Source: Margaritispora aquatica (lineage: Eukaryota; Ascomycota; Leotiomycetes; Helotiales; Discinellaceae). Taken from it: DNA of 64,000 nucleotides. The translations under genes and the position numbers were made by a program. Positions 1 to 10,794 of this stretch are shown one piece after another. The stretch spans positions 62,001 to 126,000 of the forward strand of contig VJWN01000004.1 in assembly GCA_007644065.1 (NCBI GenBank), written 5' to 3'. The notes beneath the pieces are model-generated. The model was not told the origin of the DNA. It worked only from the letters and a program-made list of their open reading frames with translations, and made no database searches. Numbering within the stretch: position 1 is the first letter of the stretch; every line of letters begins with the position of its first letter.

Positions 1-491
1 GAGAACTCAAATCCGAATCTTGACTTCTTGTAGAAACTCCCCCGAGATCAGAAGCTTTATCGATGTCAATCTTTGATTGATTATGCATTGGCAAGGCCAA
101 TGGTAAGATGACCTCTCTGCACGAGTGTGCTGGTGACGACCTGCCTCGCTTGTCCTGCTATTACTTCGCCTTTATTTGTTTAGTTATCGACGTCGTATGC
201 GCTCGATCATGACCAGGGATCGGTATGTCTTCTGTGCGCCGGCAGTGGGCCAGATCTAGGTCGGTTTGCGGGTGACATGCAGTTGGACCGTTGAGATGGT
301 GGGATGAAATGCAAAATATGGAGAGGAGTTCGGTGAAGATGGTGGTTACGTTCAGGTGATCATTCAATTTCCGAGAAACAACCAACTTAGCATTGCTATA
401 TAGTCTATGGCGCCCTGCAATACAGTTAGTAAGAAGTAGCTACGACTTACTCTCCAAAGTCCAGCCATCCATCTCATCGACAACCGCACTC
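1..491. other. Upstream intergenic region
   Basis: No reading frame here has coding character or splice support. The last 100 bases or so must carry the promoter and leader of the secreted phosphatase-fold gene that starts at 492. I see no clear TATA box or repeat. Confidence 0.5.
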
Positions 492-2035
492 ATGGCTCGT
501 CTCTCTACTTTGGTGGCAGCTGCCGCTTCTTTGGCCACTACCATCTCGGCTGCTGCGACGACTGGAACTTTCAGTAAGTACTCTCACACTTATCCTCATT
601 CTCGCTATTGCCAAGCAATCCTCCACCAGTTTGCATTTCTACTTCCAGGATGAAAGACCTCGGTTGGCTTGTTTGGGTAAGCGACTAACTCAATTCAAAA
701 GATGTGCTCACAATGAATGTCGCCGGTCTCCCTGCTATCTTGAACGGAAATGATGTCACTGGAGACAAAGCAACAAATGCTGGAACTATCGGCACGCTGT
801 TCACACAGTACAATTACTCGATGATCCACATGCAGGAAGGTAAGGTTTCCTGGTCCGAGAGCAGATATCTTTGAACTGATCTCTCTACCAGATTTCAACT
901 ACCACGCATACATCTACGCAACAGATACTCATCCATACCGAACCGCCACCTCAGGTGGTGCTCTCTTCGGCAGTGGATTGAACTCCGTTTCCAACTTCAA
1001 CTGGCTCGGCTTCACCCGCGTGAAGTGGGCAACATGCTCCGATGCATCTGGATCTGATTGTTTAACACCCAAGGGCTTCACTTTCATGCGCACAATCGTG
1101 TCTGAGGGTGTCTACATTGATTTCTACAACCTCCACACCGATGCTGGGTAAGTCCCTCCCTATCCAGCCCAAAAATCAAACTAACCACCCTCCCCAGAAC
1201 CGAAGCAGGAGACGAGACCGCCCGCGCCGCCAACCTCGAGCAAGTAGCCAGTTACATAGACGTGAACTCCAAAGGCAACGCCGTCGTTCTCTTCGGCGAC
1301 ACCAACTCGCGCTACACCCGCGCCTTGGACAACATCACCGTGTTCGCTAACCAAAACGGCATGACAGACACCTGGCTGCAAACGCAGCGCGCAAACGTGA
1401 TCCCGACCGTGGAAACTGTCTGCGACAACCCCTCGCTCACCAACACCTGCGAGACGGTCGACAAGGTCTTCTACCGCGGCTCCAAGCAGCTCGCGCTCAG
1501 TGTCACCTACTGGAACTACGAGTCCTCCAAGTTCCTGCAATCCGACGGCAGCGTGCTCAGCGACCACAATCCAATCACCGCTACCTTCTCCTGGACCGTC
1601 AGCAATTCGTTCCGCCAGTCGCCATTCTGGGGAAGCGAGACGGGAACGTGGTTCAATGACCTCCCATCTCTGCCTGCTTCGCCTAAGGCTTCTGTGATTT
1701 CGTTCCGTGGCAGCTCGCGTCTCGATTCTGTGGGCATCGCGCTCACCTCTGGCGCGACGTTCACTCATGGTGGAACTGGCGGAACTGCTACCTCGCTTAC
1801 GCTTGCCAGTACCGAGTACTGGGTTACAGCCAAGGTGTGCAAGGGCACATACAACTCGACTGTGAGGAATTTCTATATCCTCGCCACCACGAGCACTGGA
1901 AGAACTTTGGCGAGCGGAACTCTGACGAGCGATTGTGCAACCTTCTCCGCACCAACAGGATACCAGATTGTGGGATACTTGGGATCAGCTGGTGATAATG
2001 TGGATCAGCTTGCGTTTATTTATGCACCAAAGTAA
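492..2035 (+). CDS. Secreted endonuclease/exonuclease/phosphatase-fold protein with jacalin-like C-terminal domain
   Basis: Four exons are seen: 492-573, 702-839, 892-1147 and 1198-2035 (437 aa). All introns are GT-AG and the phases agree. The start is the first ATG of an Ala-rich signal peptide (about residues 1-20), so the protein is probably secreted. The body has the Mg-phosphodiesterase fold of the DNase I/sphingomyelinase/inositol-phosphatase superfamily: an NVAGLP strand near the N terminus, the HMQED segment with the metal-binding Glu, GDTNSRY (D193, N195), and SDHNPI (D281, H282, near the C-terminal end of the enzyme domain). From about residue 335 to the end, the Gly/Ser/Thr-rich sequence (ISFRGSSRLDSVGIAL to GYLGSAGDNVDQLAF) looks like a jacalin-type lectin fold. 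That suggests carbohydrate-targeted hydrolysis, but whether the substrate is a nucleic acid or a phospholipid cannot be read from the sequence. The next gene is convergent. Confidence 0.85.
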
Positions 2036-2456
2036 AGATTGGGTTGCTACTGTTTAATGGTTGAGAAATTTGGTAGTGTTAGATAAAATGAGTTTAGCAC
2101 TTTTACCAGAATTTGTTTATTGTGGTTACTTGACGTGTTATAAATTGATATCTGTAGCTAAGCCGGTTGTTAGATGGGAAGCTGATCTCATTGTATGTCC
2201 TGTTCATCATCAACTGAGAGGAACTAAGTAAGATTCCGTAAGCGAGATTTTCCCCAAAGGGTCCAAACAGGCAAGTCAGCAACAAAATATACTAATCGAG
2301 TTATGCAACAATCAAATGAATTTTTCAGGAACGGAAATAACATCGAATACGATAGCAGCATTAGATTTCACAATGCCATTATAGGTGCTATGCAAAAGAT
2401 GCTACGTAAGCGATTACTACTTGTTAAGTTGTGCAGTGTATCTCATCTACTCTTCA
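2036..2456. other. Convergent 3' intergenic region
   Basis: This lies between the stops of two converging genes. The sequence is A/T-rich and should hold both 3' untranslated regions and polyadenylation signals. I see no gene or repeat. Confidence 0.5.
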
Positions 2457-4428
2457 TTACTCAATGCTCATCTTCATTAGCCCATCACTTGTGTCTACCA
2501 TGCCCTGAAACCCAATTCTCTTAGTCCCACCGTTACCACCCACCTTCGAATCTCCATTGCTGGGAGGTCTGGTACCCCACGAATCTCTTTGCAATGGGCT
2601 TTGCATAACAGGACTATTATGAACACTCATACCAGGACTGACTGCCCTGCGCTTGAAGCTCGTTGGGTCAAAGTCATCATCTCTTCTGCGCTTGTTATTG
2701 ACCTTCTGTGTGATCTCAGCTGTGGTGGGTCCTGTTCTAGGTTGTGGAGTTGCTGATCGCGAGGGCGAAGACATTTGGTGATCAGATGCTTGACTGAACA
2801 ATGGAGGTGGAGTAGAAATGGATGGCGAATCCATAGATATATCTTCACCAATTCCAGATGAAGAACCACGATGGAGAAATGAGGGAGGAGGGGTGCGATT
2901 ATTTTCGTCTTTGAATGATTCCCAGAAATCCTTTCCTTTAGAATTGCGCAAGGCATGCTGCTTGAAACTGCTAGATAGTCCGCCAGTATCATCCTCTGAG
3001 ATTTTGTCCAACGAGTCCTGCATAGGTCCAATGATAGGGGAAGAGTGTGTAGTTGCAGTTGTTGAAATTGAATGGTGTCGAGGTTCCAGATCCATATCAC
3101 TTTCTCTTGCTTGGCGTACAACTTCTGCCTCACGTCGGACTTCCGTTTCAATCGGTGCGCTCTCCTCTGCCAAAGCAGCTATAACTCGCACAAAGCCTTT
3201 AGTTTTGGGCTACACAGGATTAGTTCTATGCCTTCGTAGATGCTTGCAGACGTACCAGCATATTACCCCTCCTAGTGACAGCTCTGCGAATTACACCCCT
3301 CTGACCATCTCGACCTGGGGTGACAGGCATGCCATCTGAGCTTTCTAGTGTTGATTTGAGGGTTCCATCATCGCTCTCATTTCCAGATATGTGTAGTTGA
3401 TTTGCAGCGAAACTGATACTCTCCCTCCGGGCATGAAGGCCTTCTCTAGGCATACCATCTTTTGGGAAATATCCGCCACCAATACTTTCCATACTTCGCA
3501 TTGCAGGAGGCGATTTAGAGGTAGGGCTTGCTATCGAGTTTCCACTTCCACTACTCGAGCTTTTTCTACCTTTGCCGTTTCGAAGCCTCGCCCGCTGGAA
3601 ATTCATCAAGCTGCTAACTGCCGGCGATTGATTCAGCCAGCCCATACCAGGACTTGGGGCAAACATGCCATAAGGCGTGCTTGTTTTATTGATTTGCGGC
3701 GTCGTAAGTATAGAATCATCGATATCGTCCATCAGGTCGTCTTCGTCGTCGCTATTGCTGGATGAATCAGATCCCATTAACATATTAACACTGCCAAGAG
3801 AACTTGATACATTCATACGATCCGCGTTGGCCATGGTTGACCAGAGGGAACTAGAAGTATTATTCATGGAATCAGAACTACCCAAAAAATGTGAGCCGCT
3901 CTTTCTGTTTGGAATGTTCATAGCTCTTCCCGTGATAGTCGGAGACGAGTCAGGCGACGACTGCTCAGCGAGTGTGGAGTGATGGAGGTTTGTAGCAGCC
4001 CGTGAGAAGTCTAAACCACGAGACCTTCTAGGCAGAACGCTTGTAGGTGATCCATAAGTCTGCGAGTGATCTAGCTTTGGTGAGAGAGGCACACGATTGA
4101 TGTAGGCAGATGTGTTGGGTGACATGAAGTCTCTCGCGGGCATCTGCAAGGACAATCCACGTGGGAAAGAAGAAGGGCGGCGTGGAGTCGAAGGGCTGTC
4201 GCTGAGGACGCTGTCATCTTTCGATTTCTTCTCGGGTTCTCGAAATTTTGGAGATGGGGATAGCTGTGGAGGGCCACCGTCAGAGAGTGAGCGAGCTTTG
4301 GATGTTGACCGTGAGGAAGTCCCTCGTTGTGGAGTGCCTGGCGTCACATCCCTTTCAAGTCGTATAGTGCCTTGTGCAGCAGAAACGTCCATGGGATCTG
4401 GGTTATCGTGCAATTGACTGCTGAGCAT
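2457..4428 (-). CDS. Conserved-looking disordered Ser/Pro-rich protein of unknown function
   Basis: Two exons run 4428-3256 and 3209-2457, with a 46-nt intron (gtacgt...gtag) giving 641 aa. The start at 4428 is the first ATG of the open frame; the 36 nt of open frame upstream start with TTG, and an extra 5' exon cannot be excluded. Most of the protein is low-complexity Ser/Thr/Pro with many SP/TP sites, so it is likely a phosphoprotein. It has an acidic stretch (SNSDDEDDLMDDIDD). The intron falls inside the best-ordered segment, which reads RRAVTRRGNML then PKTKGFVRVIAALAEES, followed by a helical Glu/Arg stretch (ETEVRREAEVVRQARESD). The spliced frame across this block strongly supports the model. 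A basic NKRRRDDD/KRR patch near the C terminus could be a nuclear signal. A cell-cycle or transcription regulator is possible, but I do not recognise the family. Confidence 0.72.
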
Positions 4429-5506
4429 TCTGCTGGTTGCACTCGTGGTCCGCGGAGTGTTCAAGGAATTAGTTCAAAGTCGAAACGAGGCTGAATATTT
4501 TGAGGGGAAGTATTCGATGTTTGAGCAGGTTTAGAACATCCACCATACTGCAGAGTGTACAATCAGTCAATGATTGGTAGACTGTTAGATTGGAGGTGAT
4601 AAGTGCTGGAATTTATTCTAAATATGGGAAAGTGAGCTGACAGTCATGGCCAAAGATAAAAAATGTCAATATGGTGTATCAAGAAGGATAAATGATGAGC
4701 AAGGCTCGAAGGTTCTCAATAGTGACATCGTCGGCCGGGTCCTCCGCTTGTACACGCACGGCCACAAACAATGCCAAATATGCCGAAATCCCCTGACAAT
4801 TAATTGCCCGAAGGAAACAAACATTAACATGGCCTCTCCGATGAAAACTGCAATCATACATATATGTATTGATCTTTGCTCTGGCATTTGCTCAACCACT
4901 AAAAAACTAGACATATAAAGTCTAAGGTATTTTGTTTATATATATGATATTCCATTTTATCACAATGAACTTTGCTCATACTCTTTAGGCGAGCACTTAG
5001 ATTCACTTTTTGAAAGGCTGCAAATTACGATATCAAGGGAAACGTCCACGAGAAAGGAAATGCTATATACAATTAATGGATATACAACCTAATATGCAGA
5101 CCTCAGTTCAAGCTATTATTTCTCGTATTGAGCTATCAGTGTGGTAGCTTACCTCGTTCTTGTTCTAACGAAAATGAATTCCGCTCGCTTAATGTGTATA
5201 CTATTGTCGCTATCTTCCTAGGTTCTAGTACCTTCATTCTAGGTAGTTCAAGCTTAGCGTAGTTTGTATTGATGAGATTGGTAAATTTAGTGATAATGGA
5301 AAGCAATGGCATAACATCGAATAAACTTTAATATCTCTTGCAAGATCACTTGCAACTTCCCTTTCTTGATCACCATATCTGTGATTAGCTGATCTTTGGC
5401 TCTGGGTGTTGTGTCAATACCACGAGTAGGAAGGTTGAACTTATACTTGGCTCTATTCTTAAAATTTAAGCACTAAATGTCGTTCTACTTGGGTATATTT
5501 AATGCC
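4429..5506. other. Intergenic, with an unresolved coding-like patch
   Basis: This holds the promoter of the disordered-protein gene and the 3' region of the acid phosphatase. Between about 4666 and 4918 both strands carry short open frames. One minus-strand reading ending near 4681 (ISAYLALFVAVRVQAEDP...) has natural-looking composition and follows a possible tcag acceptor, but I could not build a full gene. The rest (4920-5480) is A/T-rich with nothing recognisable. Confidence 0.3.
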
Positions 5507-6600
5507 TCAAAAGAAAATAGGAGCACCCTTATCATTCTCTCCCAAATTACCAAGATTCCAGTTATCCTCCACAGTAGACATGATACTGTAGTGACTAAAC
5601 TTCGTGGAATTTGTCGTTCCATGTAGAGCCTTGGGAACAGCATCACCGAGCAAGACCGAGAAAACTGTGTTGGAGGAGAAATAGTTCTCAGTTTCATCAA
5701 AAGCTGGTGCGTCAAGTTAGCAGGGGCTTTATAACAAATCATGGTGAGGAGACATACTCAATAGGACTAATGTGTTGTTCATGAAGTCTGGATTAGTTAG
5801 AAGTGGCTCAAGGAATCGCTTCGCGAACGACCCAGCAGTGGTGATGTCGGTATCATGCCCGTTGTTCGTCATGTTTGGGGTGATGAACTGGAATTGGGGC
5901 AGCTTGTTGGCGGCAAGATCTTTGTAAAACATGGTGAAGTTCTTGCTTTTCGCGAGTCTGTTCACATCTGAAGTGATGGAGTCATATGTCATGAAAGGAC
6001 TGCCATAGTCAGTAGTGTCAGATTTGACCAGACACTCACAACTCACTTGTGTTTTCTAACATAATCATTGGCACCAGTCTTCTGGTTCACCCAGTCCTTC
6101 TCAAATCCCGAATACGGCATATCTTCTTGGTAAGTAGACCAGCTCACACCGGCTTTTTCCAGAAGATCAACAATGGTAGGAACCGAAGATCCAATGCGAG
6201 AATCCCAATCCCCAAGAACCCAGTGGGTTTGTCCTCCTATGGCGGCGACATAGTTTGGCTGACTGGGATGGGTGATGGCATGATAGTTGCTGAGAGTGAT
6301 CCCCTGACTTGCTACCCACTGCATCGAAGCTACTCAAACATCAACATAAATCGGACATTCTCTTGGAAACTAAGTCAACGTACGGTCACCTGCCGCCATA
6401 TCATAATCCGTATTCTCGAGCCATATTTGCACAAATCTCTGGAATCTCTTGCCTTTCACCGCACTCGTCGGGCTTAAGGTGAGAGCTGTCGCCCTAGCTG
6501 CATCAACAGCAGCTACCGCCGTCGACGTATACTGCGTCTGAGCTGTAGTCGACTCGGTGAAAGCCAAGGCAGCGAACAAGAGAGCCGAGTTGAAACGCAT
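5507..6600 (-). CDS. Secreted acid phosphatase (phosphoesterase family, PhoA-like)
   Basis: Four exons are seen: 6600-6390, 6329-6047, 5999-5758 and 5703-5507 (310 aa). It should hydrolyse phosphate monoesters outside the cell. It matches the fungal acid phosphatase/phosphoesterase family in motif order: FVQIWLENTDYD near residue 65 (Glu-Asn of the ENxxFD-type metal site), HPSQPNYVAAIGG, NPFMTYDS created exactly at a splice junction, NNGHDTDI, then TFDETENY, also restored only by splicing. The C-terminal segment (LLGDAVPKALHGTTNSTKFSHYS...) is characteristic. The start at 6600 gives a good signal peptide (MRFNSALLFAALAF). An in-frame ATG at 6723 would add 41 residues with another hydrophobic stretch, giving a type II anchor instead. 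Intron lengths are 60, 47 and 54 nt. Such genes are usually induced by phosphate starvation in ascomycetes; I did not verify a regulatory site. Confidence 0.9.
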
Positions 6601-7452
6601 GTCGAGATATAGATACACCGCAAGCAAAGTCAAAAACAACGCCGCAACAACAGAGAGCAGGACGCGTTTATGAAGAGGTGCCACCAGCACCGGGACGACA
6701 GCGGACTTCTCACCTCTCTCCATCGTGAAGTCCGCTTGACATGGGAGAGAATAATGTTAGAATGGTCCAAAATGGTGATCCTCCAGATGAATGCTCCGTA
6801 TCTGTAACCACACTGGTCAGTGCTGCTGGCGTTTATCCGGATGTCTCTACCAATAACAGTGTGGACTTCCAATCGTGGGCAGGAGTTGTCATCCACTTTG
6901 ATCAAATGCCGAGAGATGCATGATGCATTGCGGAGTTCCAGGTACAGATGCGGCAGGCCGATGATTTTAGATTTTGCATTTCATCTTTACCTTTAAAGTT
7001 TAACATGTGGGACAGATATTAAATACGGTCACCAAAAGGATTTCCCCTTATGCGTAAAAGAGGCTGAGCCGAAGTAGTACCTGAGGTAAGACCTCGGTTG
7101 GATGAAGCCGAGAATGTCCTTCTTTTTCCACAGGTTATACACATCTTCATCTCTTGATACATTTTCACCTGAAAGGCACAAACATCTTGATATATCAACC
7201 TCACGGTTTCCCTTTCTTGCAGACGAGATGAGAGCGTTTGCTCTTGCTCCAGCTGTAGTGGAACTAAATAAGGTTTACACCAATCTCCTACAACGCCCTG
7301 TCAGTCGTTGAGCTGACAATGGCGCCTATCCGTTTGCATCAAGTATCTCTCAACCTCTCAATTCCATGAACCTCTATCCTCCTACTCAGTGTTCACCTAT
7401 ATTTCACTTTCATATCTTCCCCTTCGAAATCCCCTCTCCATTTGCGCAATCA
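6601..7452. other. Divergent promoter region
   Basis: The acid phosphatase (minus) and the SLATT-type gene (plus) are transcribed away from each other from this 0.85-kb stretch, so it contains both promoters. In-frame ATGs at 6723 (minus) and 7366 (plus) would extend each protein if used. No other gene was found. Confidence 0.5.
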
Positions 7453-8208
7453 ATGAGCAACATGACATCGGAACAGACACCTCTCTTGGGCAGCTCACCC
7501 ACCCCAAACCCCATGACAACAACACCACAACCACCAAAACCACTCGCAACCGAAAGCAACCTCACGAAATTCCGCGTGGCAATCGGAATCAACGTTGACG
7601 AAACCCACCTCACCGACATCGAAGCCGCTCGAAAAGGGCCTCGCGGACTCTACAAGGAAATCATCTCCATCCAGCGCAAGCTCTACGCGCAATTCATCGC
7701 CATCGAAATCCTCTACTACGGCGTAATCATCATCCAAATCCTGATCGGGGCTTTCCTCGCCGCCCTGGGGTCCCTGCCATCTCTACACCCCATTGCGATC
7801 ACGATCCTCGGGATATCCAACACGTTTATAGCGGGCGTGCTCGCGCTGCTGAAGGGCCAAGGCCTGCCGGATAGGCTAAGGAAGAATGAGTATCAGATGA
7901 AAAGAGTGCAAGATTTCATCGAGGAGACGGAGATTCGACTCGCTGTTGCGGGGGAGGGGGCTGTGACTTCTGAGGAACTGGATTCGATTGTGGAGCAGAT
8001 CTTCGATAAGTATAATAGTGCGAGGGATACAGCCGAGATGAATAGGACGTCGAGCTATGCGCATCAGGCAGAGAGAAGCAATGGTGCGACTTCGCATGGC
8101 TTGGATGGCAGTGGAGATGGTTTGGGGTCAATGTTAAGGAGGAATGTTGGGAGCAATGAGCAGAATGGAAATAGTGGCAAAGGCAAGGCTAAGTTTGTTA
8201 TCGACTGA
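7453..8208 (+). CDS. Fungal SLATT-domain (SMODS/SLOG-associating 2TM effector type) membrane protein
   Basis: A single exon encodes 251 aa from ATG 7453, with an alternative ATG at 7462. An in-frame ATG at 7366 would add 29 aromatic/proline-rich residues that look like leader sequence. After a disordered Thr/Pro-rich N terminus (1-35) comes a block beginning FRVAIGINVDE, then a helix ending in LYAQF. Two membrane helices follow, about residues 81-108 and 114-135, then an amphipathic helix (KNEYQMKRVQDFIEETEIRL) and a second helical region to about 200. This order matches the fungal SLATT family. SLATT proteins in bacteria are predicted pore-forming effectors of nucleotide-signalling defence; the fungal members have no established role that I know of. 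The C terminus is Gly/Asn/Ser-rich. It is followed 0.4 kb downstream, on the same strand, by a HET-domain relic. Confidence 0.82.
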   Translation: MSNMTSEQTPLLGSSPTPNPMTTTPQPPKPLATESNLTKFRVAIGINVDETHLTDIEAARKGPRGLYKEIISIQRKLYAQFIAIEILYYGVIIIQILIGAFLAALGSLPSLHPIAITILGISNTFIAGVLALLKGQGLPDRLRKNEYQMKRVQDFIEETEIRLAVAGEGAVTSEELDSIVEQIFDKYNSARDTAEMNRTSSYAHQAERSNGATSHGLDGSGDGLGSMLRRNVGSNEQNGNSGKGKAKFVID

Positions 8209-8620
8209 ATGATGGTCGTGCTGAAGCTCAAGGAGATTGGTAGCGTTTTTTGATATGTGGATCATGCTCTTAGTCGAGCTCTTCTAAATGCATATGGCTC
8301 ATTATTGTATGTCTGAATAGCTCCATTTCCAGCTTGTGCATTACAAGCCATTTAGTGATGTTCTTAAAGATGCCATCCCAGTACCAAGATTGTTTATTGT
8401 ATCTTTGTCCCTTGCTCTCCATAGATAAAATACACTATTGTGTTAAAACAGCCAAAGGCTACCGACACGTTCTTCGGCTGAAAGCTCCCCTTGCTCTTGC
8501 ATATGACACTGTGCCTACGGCTCAGTTATCCTCTCATATCGCCAGCCTCATCTTCACCAACTCCACTTCAAGCCAACACAAAAATCATCACTAACGAGAC
8601 CATCTGAATACGATTCTGAG
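8209..8620. other. Short intergenic region
   Basis: This separates the SLATT gene and the HET relic. An 86-codon plus-strand frame (8334-8594) has no recognisable content and overlaps the expected 3' region of the SLATT gene. I see nothing else. Confidence 0.4.
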
Positions 8621-9833
8621 AATGTCAAGTACCATCTACTAGACCCTAGACGTTGCTCAAAATGGGATTCGAATCCTCCACATCGCACTAGCAGAACACA
8701 ACTAGCCTATCACAGTCACCCTATCCACAGCCTCGCTTGACTCAGTACCTATGTACGAAGCCATCTCATACGTTTGGGGAGATCCGAAAATCACAGAAAG
8801 CATCACTGTTAATGATGAAGAAGTCAAAATCACCTGCAACCTAGCAGCAGCATTGCGCTATCTTCGATCTCCCACCAAGAGTCGTGCACTGTGGGCTGAT
8901 GCCCTTTGTATTAACCAGAGCGATCTCATTGAGCGTCAGACTCAGGTTCAGAATATGGGGAGGATATACTCGAAATACGAAAAAGTGCATGTCTGGCTAG
9001 GTGAATCCGAAGAAGGCGATGAATTATTGTTTGAGTTTTTCGATTCAGTTCACCGGGGAGACAGCTACTCGCTTAGAGCTTGCGAGGATGCATTTGATGT
9101 ATTTGATGGTCGGAAGCACACTGGTGACAACAAGGCTTATCTTCCATCCTGGGTGCCTGACTGGGCTCAGCATGAGGTTTATGGGCCGGATGAGATGGCT
9201 GTGGCAAGTTCCGATCTGTATGAGACTGCAAGGCATATGCTGTATCCCAGCTACAATGCTTGTTTTGGTATAACTTGCCGTCTTAAGCAGTTTCGCTCAG
9301 AAAATAACTGGACTCTCAAACTGAGAGGCATCAGAGTTGGCAAGATACTGGATACCACAACATCTCGAGGGACAGCTCTGATCTTGGAAGCTCGCAACTT
9401 GCTTCAAATCAACGACATACGGCACACCAAATATCCAATCGGAGGCTGTTCAAAAAAAAGAGGCCTTCTGGCGCACCACAATTAGAAATGTGATATTAGA
9501 TTCTAGCTTCGAGCGTGGCTATAGGCACCCAGTTCCGCCTGAGTACGAAGGCCCATATTGGACAGTAGTAGATAACTGGGCGGACTGGAAAGAATATTTC
9601 GAGACAGGTGACACTACCTATCAGACCCCCTCCATGATGACTATGTCCTACGCTATTGAGGAAGAGCTGGAAGATGTTGTTGACAAGTCGAAGACTGCTT
9701 TACCTTTGACTGCTGTAAAGCCCTAAAAGCCCACATTTACTTTCATTGGCGATTGCTATGTCCATGGCATAATGGATGGAGAGATGATGGTCAACTTTGC
9801 GGGTTCGTACCAGAAGATTGTCATTGTTTAAGT
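8621..9833 (+). pseudogene. Decayed heterokaryon-incompatibility (HET) domain gene
   Basis: HET-domain hallmarks are present in order: IRILHIAL, then an in-frame TAG at 8703-8705, PITVTLSTASLDSVPMYEAISYVWGDP-like sequence, the ALWADALCINQ block (ADALCINQ at about 8898-8921), and MGRIYSKYEKVHVWLGES. After that the usual segment around the RPWFxRxWVxQE motif is absent, and the frame jumps directly to YLPSWVPDW, so about 100-150 residues seem deleted. The frame breaks at an eight-A run (9452-9459). It continues one frame over as EAFWRTTIRNVI...YEGPYW, meets a TAA at 9724, and goes on after it with FTFIGDCYVHGIMDGEMM, the typical C terminus. Intact relatives have about 600 residues. HET proteins trigger cell death on non-self recognition in ascomycetes; this copy should be inactive unless unusual splicing removes several lesions. 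Confidence 0.85.
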
Positions 9834-10014
9834 GCTGCATGATTGGACTTTCAGCGCGTTGAGCTTTACGCTTGTGGCAGTTGCGATGTTGGGCTTTACC
9901 TTAGTATGAGAAGAAGCCTCCATCGGGTCTTCCATACGAAACCACAGAGACAATTACTATTAGCGGACTGTAAAGTATCAGCATTTCAGTAATTGAACCA
10001 ATTTGTGCACATAC

Positions 10015-10794
10015 TCAAGTTTGCCCATTTCCATACTCGTGTCCAACCTCCCATTCATCCACCACCTCTTCTCTCCTAGCACCCCAAAACCCACGTCCAT
10101 AACTAACTAGGATTTCCTCGCCCTTCTTGATGCCACCCTTTGCTCCATCACTTTTCATCTTCCCACCTCCACTCGACTTATTCGCCTTTCCAGGCCCCTT
10201 CTCCTTCTCCTTCCCACCACCCAAGACCCAAACTCCCATACCCCTCTCCCCCCTCCCCTCATCCCAACACTCCCTAAATTCTGCATTTGCCTTCCTGCCA
10301 TCCCGATCGGGGACACCACGATAATCATTGATGAATCTCGCTTCGTTGCCCATCTTGTCGGCATCGATGCCGAGTCCATGATGTCGATCGAGCGAGAGGT
10401 CGTAGTCTGAACTACTATGTGGGTCTTGCTTGTCTGTCTCTGCACTTGTATTTGCATCCGCTCCTGTTGATAGAGAGGCATGAACGACGCCCAAGTACCG
10501 CAAGATAAAAGTCCCGGGCTTGAGATCGCGCGTGGCGAAGAGTCCGCTTTGTCCTGCTGCTGGATGGGTGGATGTCGTTGGAATAGGTGTGATTTTCACA
10601 AGGGAGCAAGGTCCCCGTGGTGTGTTTGCTGGGAGAACGAGCGTTTCAGCATCGGGTGGCTTGGTGCGGAGGGCGAGGAGGTGCGTCGGCGTAAGTGTTG
10701 GGGAGGTGGTTTGTGTTGTTAAGTAGGGGAGCTGAGGGGGCCAATTTTTGGGTTGGCTGGTGGATTTGCTGGTGCTTGAAGTGGATGGTGGCAT
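10015..10794 (-). CDS. Small SET-domain protein (putative lysine methyltransferase)
   Basis: One exon encodes 259 aa from the ATG at 10794. The SET fold is recognisable from SGLFATRDLKPGTFILRYLG (first strands) through GLGIDADKMGNEARFINDYRG (the NxxRFIND-type cofactor/active-site block, around residues 145-165) to GEEILVSYGRGFW at the C-terminal end of the domain. The Tyr of VSYG is the expected catalytic-type residue. Between the last two blocks sits a Gly/Lys/Ser-rich insert of about 50 residues (GGGKEKEKGPGKANKSSGGG and neighbours), which is probably a disordered loop. There is no cysteine-rich pre- or post-SET region, so histone specificity cannot be claimed. A 74-codon minus-strand frame starting upstream at 10943 overlaps the ATG in another frame and could act as an upstream ORF. 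Confidence 0.78.
   Translation of the reverse strand: MPPSTSSTSKSTSQPKNWPPQLPYLTTQTTSPTLTPTHLLALRTKPPDAETLVLPANTPRGPCSLVKITPIPTTSTHPAAGQSGLFATRDLKPGTFILRYLGVVHASLSTGADANTSAETDKQDPHSSSDYDLSLDRHHGLGIDADKMGNEARFINDYRGVPDRDGRKANAEFRECWDEGRGERGMGVWVLGGGKEKEKGPGKANKSSGGGKMKSDGAKGGIKKGEEILVSYGRGFWGARREEVVDEWEVGHEYGNGQT

Noticed and set aside
1181..1768. 195-codon minus-strand frame
   Set aside because: It is antisense to the main exon of the phosphatase-fold gene, and its Arg/Glu/Gly-rich composition is typical of a shadow frame.
4429..4464. Earlier start of the disordered protein at 4464
   Set aside because: The codon there is TTG; the first ATG in frame is at 4428.
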